NCBI RefSeq assembly: GCF_036588685.1
Contig: NC_086377.1
Coordinates: 74,964,283 to 75,028,282, forward strand
DNA length: 64,000 bases
From: Mytilus trossulus
Taxonomy: Eukaryota; Mollusca; Bivalvia; Mytilida; Mytilidae
Direction: 5' to 3'
A program made the translations under genes and the position numbers. The notes below the pieces were generated by a model. It made no database searches. It saw nothing but the letters and a program-made list of their open reading frames with translations, and was not told where the DNA came from. This document shows positions 58,050-64,000 of the stretch, piece by piece. The stretch's first letter is position 1. Each line of letters opens with the position of its first letter.

Positions 58050-58740
58050 TAAAAAAAAGAAGATCTGGTATGATTGCCAATGAAACAACTCTTCAAAAGA
58101 GACCAAAATGGACAGAAATTAACAATAATATTAATAGGTTACTGTACAGCCTTCAACAATGAGAAAAGCCCATAATGTATAGTCCACTATGGAATCACAC
58201 TTTATTTTGAAATGACAATATCTTAATCAATAAATGCATGAAATAATTTCTGACTTTACAGAACTTATTACAATTACCAATATACACCTTATCACTATTT
58301 GTGGACATCACAGTGGTTCCCGTAAAGTTTTGAAGTCATAATACAAAACATCTGACACCACAATAGAAAAGTGATAGTTGTATGATACCAATAGTTCATG
58401 AGAGACAGATTCTTGGGTCAGCCAGGAATAGCCATAAGCTGTATACAAATAAGAAAATGTGGTATGATATGCAATGAGACAACTCTCCACAAGAGACCAA
58501 ATGACACAGACATTAACAATTTTAGGTCACTGTATGGCCTTCAACAATGAGCAACACCCGTACCAATTAGACGACTATAAAATGCCCCAAAATGACAAAT
58601 GTAAAACAACTCAAATAGGAATTTATGTACAAAAAAAAAGAAGGAAAAACAAATATGTTAAGCATCAACAAACGACAACCACTGAATTAAAGGCTCCGGA
58701 CTCTGGAAAGGCACATACATACAGAATGTGGTAGGGTTAA
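58050..58740. repeat. Inverted copies of the 200 bp dispersed repeat and linked fragment
   Basis: 58055-58190 (GAAGATCTGGTATGATTGCC ... CCCATAATGTATAGTC) and 58445-58610 (GAAAATGTGGTATGATATGC ... CGACTATAAAATGCCC). These are followed by AATTAAAGGCTCCGGACTCT then GGAAAGGCACATACATAC. The forward frames here are not supported. Confidence 0.65.
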
Positions 58741-59608
58741 ACACATTTATAGCAGGAATTCCCCTCCCCCTAAACCAGGGACAGTTGTGTAACTACACAA
58801 AAGAATAAACTATAAAAATCTGTTAAACAGTTGCTAAACTTATCAGATGGATACAAATAAAATACAACTACCGGTAGCAAAAACAGAGTGGACGTGGCTT
58901 GGGTACTTGTATATCCAAACAAAAAGATACTAAGTACAGATCTGAGAGTACTTAAAGTTACGGACAGCTAGTTCAAAGCCACTAAAAACTAGGGCCCCGG
59001 GATCCGCCTATGAAACCTATACCATGTATTATAGCAATAATTGGTCTTGACAATCCTGACAAGAACATTTACAATATGAGACGATTCAATTTAAAAAATT
59101 TAAAGTCCAATTTATTACAAAACAGTAAACGAAAACAAGACATAATTGACAGTACACGAAGTACAACAACAACCTGAACCACTCTCAACTACAGGCTTCT
59201 GACTTTGGACAGGCACATATAGAATGTGGAGGAATTGAACTAAATTTGTGTGCACCAAACAGGAAAGTGGTGTTATGACACAATATTTTAACAAACTATG
59301 CAAAACATTAAAAGAAAAACAAATATAACAAACAGCAAACCACAAGAACCACTCAATTACAGGCTCCTGACTTGGTACAGGTACAATAGAATATAGTAGG
59401 CTATTAAATCAATACCTACATGTACCTACCATTACTTTTTTTTTTTTTTTTTTAAATTTAATTGAACAGTTAAATGTGCATGTGTTTAAAATAATATTTA
59501 GTATGGTTTTAATTGACTTATAACAAAATCAATTTTTATACAATGTACCAATAAAAAACAATATTCTCTTCTTTTTTAAGGACTGAGCCATTTGAAGTTG
59601 GATGAAAG
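58741..59608. repeat. Fragments of the CTCCTGACTTGGTACAGG family
   Basis: Two further diverged copies: CAACTACAGGCTTCTGACTT then TGGACAGGCACATATAGAAT (about 59185) and CAATTACAGGCTCCTGACTT then GGTACAGGTACAATAG (about 59352). A T-run is at 59432-59450. No gene. Confidence 0.6.
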
Positions 59609-59662
59609 ATGATCTGCATCATTGTGTTTATGATAATGTGGAAAAGTACCAATTGTTTTGAG
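59609..59662 (+). CDS. Candidate small gene, exon 1 (signal-like)
   Basis: ATG at 59609 opens MICIIVFMIMWKSTNCFE, hydrophobic as a signal peptide would be, and ends at a GTAAGA donor on a codon boundary. A T-rich tract and AAG precede the region (around 59580). It joins in phase to 60109. Very short and unsupported by any known family; treat as a weak hypothesis. Confidence 0.18.
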
Positions 59663-60108
59663 GTAAGAATGTCAGAGATGAGACACAGCAACCTTTCAAT
59701 TTATAAGAATATACAAATATTTACTTTTTTGCTTTACATCCAGTGGCAAATACAATGTACTTCACTTAGATATTCTTACCTTCGGTTTATATATATTGCC
59801 GTTGTTGCACATGTTACTTATGCATTAATCTATTTAAAATCACAGTAAGGGCTGTTATGTTCTAAGTGAAAGGGTCGAAAGACACTTTTTGTTTTAAATC
59901 AACACTGATAAAACTTTTAGTTGATTGTATTTCCAATATCTTTTAAAAAAAAAAAACACAACCCATCAAATTTTGATAAGTCTTTTCTGATGGCTCTTTT
60001 TGAATTTCACTTTAAGACAACTGTTGAATATTTTATACGAGTTCATAAATTTAGGTGTCAGTATTGATACTAATATTTTAACTTAACTTTTTAGAATTGG
60101 TTCCACAG
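59663..60108. other. Putative intron of the candidate small gene
   Basis: AT-rich, with a forward 79-codon frame overlapping it that is the unspliced read-through of exon 1. Confidence 0.3.
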
Positions 60109-60196
60109 ATGTCAGTGAAAGAGACTTACAACTTAATGTACATGTTTTTGAACAGAACTATTAAAAAGAAAAATGGTGCAAAATCAATTGAATCTG
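60109..60196 (+). CDS. Candidate small gene, exon 2
   Basis: After TTCCACAG the frame reads MSVKETYNLMYMFLNRTIKK then KNGAKSIES, and ends at a GTATGT donor in phase 1. A second acceptor, TTTTTAG at 60088-60094, lies just upstream. If it is used, the open frame (LVPQMSVKE) would need a preceding exon ending in phase 1, which I did not find. Function unknown. Confidence 0.22.
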
Positions 60197-60233
60197 GTAT
60201 GTACATGCTTTAGTTTTAATAGACTAAAAATAA

Positions 60234-60350
60234 GCTGTAAGTGTGGAATGTTTTCCAATGAGACAACTATCTACTATATGAATGCAGTACAAATGTAGAT
60301 GAGAACAATGATAGCTAATGGTCACCATACAGCCAATACCTTAAATTAAT
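60234..60350 (-). repeat. Diverged copy of the 200 bp dispersed repeat
   Basis: AAGTGTGGAATGTTTTCCAA, TGAGACAACTATCTAC and GTCACCATACAGCCAATACC follow the pattern of the other inverted copies. Confidence 0.5.
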
Positions 60351-60499
60351 TTATGACGCTGACACATATATTTGAAATAATGAATTCCTACATCAATTAT
60401 ACAGCAAGCAACTAACGAAGTTGCAGAGGATATAATGTTTTTGACCTGTCTCAGTCTATCTGTCTGTCGGTCTGTCCATCCGTCAGTTCATCAGTCCCG

Positions 60500-61090
60500 T
60501 TTCTTGTCATCGCAACTTCTCTCAAACCACACAACAGAATTTCATAAAACCTTTTTAGATAATAAGGACATATAATGCAGTTGTGCATATCAACAGGAAA
60601 TTATAAATTCTTTTTCTAGGAGTTATGCCCCTTTGAACTAATTTTCTTTAATGTACTAGTACTACTGCAACAGTTTGTCATCGTAACTCCTCTGAAACCA
60701 CACAACAGAATTTCATGAAACTTTGTAGATAATATAAGGACATACATCATGAAATTATGATTCAATTTTTTTTCTAGGAGTTACGCCCCTTTGAACTTAT
60801 TTGCTTAATATACTTCTGCAACAGTATGTCATTGCAACTCCTCTGAAACCACATAACAGAATTTCATGAAACTGTGGATAATAATAAAGAAATACTATGT
60901 AGTTGTGCATATTGACCAGAAATTGTGATTCAATTTTTTCTATAGGAGTTACGCCCCTTTGAACTTATTTGCTTCAATGTACTACTGCAACAGTTTGTCA
61001 TTGCAACTCCTCTGAAACCACACGACAGAATTTCATGAAACTTTGTAGATACGGTAATAAGGACATATAAGGAAATTATAATTCAATTTT
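60500..61090. repeat. 150-172 bp tandem repeat (4 units)
   Basis: Units start GTCATCGCAACTTCTCT (60506), 60678, 60828 and 60998 and share CACACAACAGAATTTCATGA and TAGGAGTTACGCCCCTTTGA. Preceded by GTCTGTC repeats at 60455-60480. Confidence 0.88.
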
Positions 61091-61776
61091 TTTATATAAT
61101 TTTTTATTCTTGCACTTATTTTATTTCTCCAATGAAAATGTGGGGATGTGGGGATGTGGGGTATGTGAGCGAAATCACTAAGGTTCTTTAATTGCATATT
61201 CATTAAAACTAATACATTAAACTATAAATAAACAAAAAATCAGCATGATATTCATTTGATTATAGATTCCTTAAGGATTCCTAACAACTAATTATGAGGT
61301 CAAGGTCAAAGATTTTAAAAGTCAACTGAATTTGTCCCAAAAATTGGTTCCCAAGTACTTGATAAAATACATGTATTGCATATGGGATTGAAGAATTGCA
61401 TAGATATATGACCATTTATAATTAAAAATTAATTAAAATTTTTTTGATACTAGGAAGTTGTGTATTTGTTAATGGCAAAGTTCCATTCAAAGAATGTTTT
61501 GTTTTTCTAATGTTAATTAAATACAGAAAAATAGCACTCATACATGTCATGTGGCAATTCATGCCAGATTTTTATAAAATGTATACCAATGGCTCACATC
61601 ATCAATGTCAAGGGTTGGATTTAGGGAAATGGGAAGAAATATCATAGTGATTTAGTAACAGTTTCAAACAAGAATTTGTGGAATTTTAGTTATTGTCCCT
61701 GGGCAGACAAGAAAAATGCAACACAAGAGACATTGAAGTTCTGTTCTTTTATTAGCTTGTTTTTTTATTTACTCAG
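61091..61776. other. Unassigned sequence within the insertion
   Basis: AT-rich; a forward 67-codon frame at 61444-61647 has no recognised domain. ATGAGGTCAAGGTCAAAGAT at 61295 is another fragment of the GAGGTCAAGG family. Confidence 0.35.
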
Positions 61777-61871
61777 GTCACAAGAGAGATGGAGACCTCG
61801 AGAGACAGAAAAAGAACAGACCAGGGAATCACAGATCCATATCAGATAATAAAATTAAATTGAAAATTTAA
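61777..61871 (+). CDS. Candidate small gene, exon 3 (basic tail)
   Basis: A good acceptor (TTTTTTTATTTACTCAG) opens a phase-1 frame HKRDGDLERQKKNRPGNHRS then ISDNKIKLKI and a TAA stop. With exons 1 and 2 it gives a 78-residue product with a very basic C-terminus. No AATAAA stands out just beyond. It lies inside the 11.8 kb insertion, so it could be cargo or chance. Confidence 0.22.
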
Positions 61872-62079
61872 AGTTTGAATTTTATGTTATTGAAACTATT
61901 AATTTACAAACTTCCTGAAAATTTGGATTTTATTTATTATTGAATAGAGGCTAAGGGTATTTGACCATCATCAATGTGCTTACACATTGATTTTCATTCA
62001 ACTTTAAGAACTTCTTTTTAGGTTTTTAGGGGAATATCTGTTGTACAAGTTACAAAGTTTTGTATGGATATCCACATTC

Positions 62080-62465
62080 TGAATGTTTTCTGAATCTGTC
62101 TGAATCCATCTGAATGTTGTCTGGATATTTCTGAATGTTATCTGGATATTTTTTAATGTGTTTGATTATTTCTTAATCTTTCTGATTAAATTCAGATTTT
62201 TCTGAATTCATTCTGAATATTGCCTTAATTCATTCTTACATAATTCTGATTTTTGTCTGAATGCTATTCTGATTTTTGTCTGAATGGTTTTCTGATTCCT
62301 GTCTGAATGTGCGAATGAAAATTCTGAATTTTTCCATAATAGTCCGAAATCCAGTAAAAATTCAGACATTTGCATTAATGAACACATTTTTAGCTATTCA
62401 GACATTATTCAGAAAAAAATAAGAAAAATTAAGAATACTTGTCAGACAGAATTCAGACACTATTT
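62080..62465. repeat. Right subterminal TCTGAAT cluster
   Basis: GAATGTTTTCTGAATCTGTC, TGAATCCATCTGAATGTTG, then ATTCAGACATTATTCAGA and CAGAATTCAGACAC up to the right terminus of the 11.8 kb insertion. Mirrors the cluster at 50690-51010. Confidence 0.85.
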
Positions 62466-63483
62466 TTTCATGAGGGTTGGTTTTTGAGTTATAAGCCAAA
62501 AACTGCATTTGAACCCTATGTTCTATTTTTAGCAATGGCCACCATGTTTGTTGATAGATCATAACTTCGGATACAATTTACAAACTAGATACCCTAAGGA
62601 ACATTCAGTTAAAGTTTGGAAGTATTTGGCCCAGTAGTTTCAGAGGAGAAGAATTTTGTAAAAGATTTCTAAGATTTACGAAAAATGGTTAAAAATTGAC
62701 TATAAAGGGCAATAACTCCTAAAGGGATCAACTGACCCTTTTCGTCATGTTGACTTATTTGTAAATCTTACTTTGCTGAACATTATTGCTGTTTACAGTT
62801 TATCTCTATCTATAATAATATTCAAGATAATAACCAAAAACAGCAAAATTTCCTTAAAATTATCAATTCAGGGGCAGCAACCCAACAACAGGTTGTCTAA
62901 TTCATCTGAAAATTTCAGGGCAGATAGATCTTGACCTGATAAACAATATAACCCAATGTCAGATTTGCTCCATATGCTTTGGTTTTTGAGTTATAAGCCA
63001 AAAACTGCAGTTGACCCCTATGTTCTATTTTTAGCAATGACGACCATGTTTGTTGATATATCTTAACTTCGGATACAATTTACAAACTAGATACCCTAAG
63101 GAACATTCAGTTAAAGTTTGAAAGTATTTGGCCCAGTAGTTTCAGAGGAGAAGATTCTTGAAATAGTTTACGACGACAGACAATTGGACGACGACAGACG
63201 ACGGACGACAGACGACGAGGGACGCCAAGTGATGGCATAAGCTCACTTGTCCCTTCAGGACAGGTGAGCTAAAAAGTTATGCCTTTCTTTCGAAAAAGAA
63301 AATACGGCCACAAATATGAATTTTGAGCAAATAAACAAAATTTCGACCTCATTTTACTCAAAAAGTAGCACATGAAGGTATATTTTTTATTACATATTTG
63401 ATTTAATCAGGTAAAGAATAGCCTATATGCAAATTTTCACGAACTTGTAAATACAGGATCAAAACTGTATCGTATGCCCTTAA

Positions 63484-64000
63484 GGATGTACACCTCTGAG
63501 GAGCCAAAAATTTCTACAATTTAACTTTTTTTTCTTAACCTGATTTTTGCGTTTATAAGACTAACAAAATAATTGGTGAAGAAAAAATCATATCGTGGTG
63601 CACTACTTTTTTTGCTACAGCCCTTTGAAAATGCCCAATTTTGATGATTTTCCCATTTTTCATCGATTTTTACCATGTTTACCTGATTTTGAGCTTTTAT
63701 CGTAAAAAAAATCACAGTTCCACAATTAAACTTTTTTTTATACTTTCTATAAGGATGAAATGGACCAATCTGAATAAATTTTACTTACAAAAACTATAGG
63801 TACTGGTGTTAATATTTTGACGCTTTTTTGAGTAAAATTTACCGTGCTGTTAATTTTGTATTTTTTGTGATTTTTCTCAGTTTTAAGCACAAAATGCATA
63901 TTATTTCAACTTTTTTTGTTATAAATGATTGAAAAAATACATATCTAAGTAATTTGAAAAGACCAAAATGATATGGAATGTACATCATGTACATGATTCT
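63484..64000. other. Right edge of window, nothing recognised
   Basis: AT-rich with T-runs. GGATGTACACCTCTGAGGAG begins it. A minus-strand 64-codon frame at 63521-63715 is not supported as a gene. Confidence 0.4.

Larger units (their letters stand above)
50667..62476. mobile_element. Inner 11.8 kb insertion with CCCTCATGA termini
   Basis: Left CCCTCATGATTTTTTTTTTC, right (reverse complement) CCCTCATGAAAAAATAGTGT. It interrupts the middle element exactly between TGCTTT and GGTTTTTGAG, with TT on both sides (50665-50666 and 62477-62478) as a possible 2 bp duplication. Next to each end lie 300-400 bp rich in TCTGAAT and ATTCAGA motifs, a pattern of subterminal transposase sites. The inside holds other MITEs and a 2 kb element, so the original size was smaller. 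No transposase recognised. Confidence 0.82.
50059..63270 (+). mobile_element. Middle element: CTAGAGGCTC-family copy, interrupted
   Basis: Left part 50059-50666 begins AAGAGGCTCTCAAGAGCTTG then AATCGCTCACC. Right part 62477-63270 resumes TTGGTTTTTGAGTTATAAGC and ends with the hairpin GCTCACTTGTCCCTTCAGGA then CAGGTGAGCT. Joined, it matches the modules at 8.9-14.1 kb, about 1.4 kb in total. The GACGACAGACGACGG tract is at 63170-63225. Confidence 0.88.
49644..63479. mobile_element. Outer element with TTAA target site and 17 bp inverted termini
   Basis: TTAA (49640-49643) then GGGCATACGATACAGTT; at the right end AACTGTATCGTATGCCC then TTAA (63480-63483). The termini are perfect inverted repeats over 17 bases and the TTAA duplication is typical of piggyBac or Kolobok type elements. 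Only about 620 bp belongs to it (49644-50058 and 63271-63479), so it is a MITE-sized copy; the rest is later insertions. Confidence 0.88.

Noticed and set aside
50667-62476. Polinton/Maverick-type giant element
   Set aside because: Termini are short, the flanking repeat is only TT rather than 6 bp, and no integrase, DNA polymerase or capsid frame is visible.

Overview
The window looks like nuclear DNA of a marine bivalve, most likely a mussel (Mytilus or a close relative). The evidence is AT-rich non-coding sequence, spliceosomal GT-AG exons, a Roco-type gene resembling those common in bivalves, and very dense minisatellites, MITEs and dispersed repeats. The species call is inference; no database search was possible. 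There is no sign of bacterial, plasmid or phage DNA.

Gene content: one convincing gene fills most of the window on the minus strand. I reconstructed eleven coding exons from 48383 down to 2437. All introns are GT-AG and every exon phase fits its neighbours. The order is a 6-residue first coding exon, about three ankyrin repeats (46.3, 42.5, 41.0 kb), a charged exon (34.4 kb), a linker (25.3 kb), a split ROC GTPase (P-loop 24.1 kb, WDFGGQ 23.2 kb, THKD 19.7 kb), then COR and a C-terminal region (17.4-17.9 and 2.4-3.2 kb). The conceptual product is about 867 residues. One in-frame TAA (17621-17623) interrupts the COR region at codon 532, so this copy is a nonsense allele, a young pseudogene, or carries a sequence error.

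Introns: nearly every intron is inflated by its own tandem array: 98 bp units at 3.9-6.1 kb, 40 bp at 14.2-15.95 kb, 75 bp at 18.5-19.3 kb, about 56 bp at 24.4-25.05 kb, 21 bp at 26.5 kb and inverted at 29.2 kb, 59 bp at 34.7-39.1 kb with higher-order structure, 39 bp at 43.2-45.6 kb, and 86 bp at 47.3-48.3 kb. A 31/34 bp array occupies 1-1698 beyond the 3' end. The long open frames in these arrays come from the repeat period and are not genes. Several MITEs with clear inverted termini and target-site duplications also lie in the introns.

Right side (48.4-64 kb): a three-level nest of mobile elements. A TTAA-flanked element (49644-63479) contains a dispersed element (about 50059-63270), which is split by an 11.8 kb insertion (50667-62476). 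That insertion has CCCTCATGA termini and subterminal TCTGAAT motifs, and it carries further MITEs and an inverted second copy of a 2 kb element also found at 6.6-8.7 kb. Inside it is one weak candidate for a small three-exon plus-strand gene (59609-61871). No transposase or reverse transcriptase was recognised anywhere.
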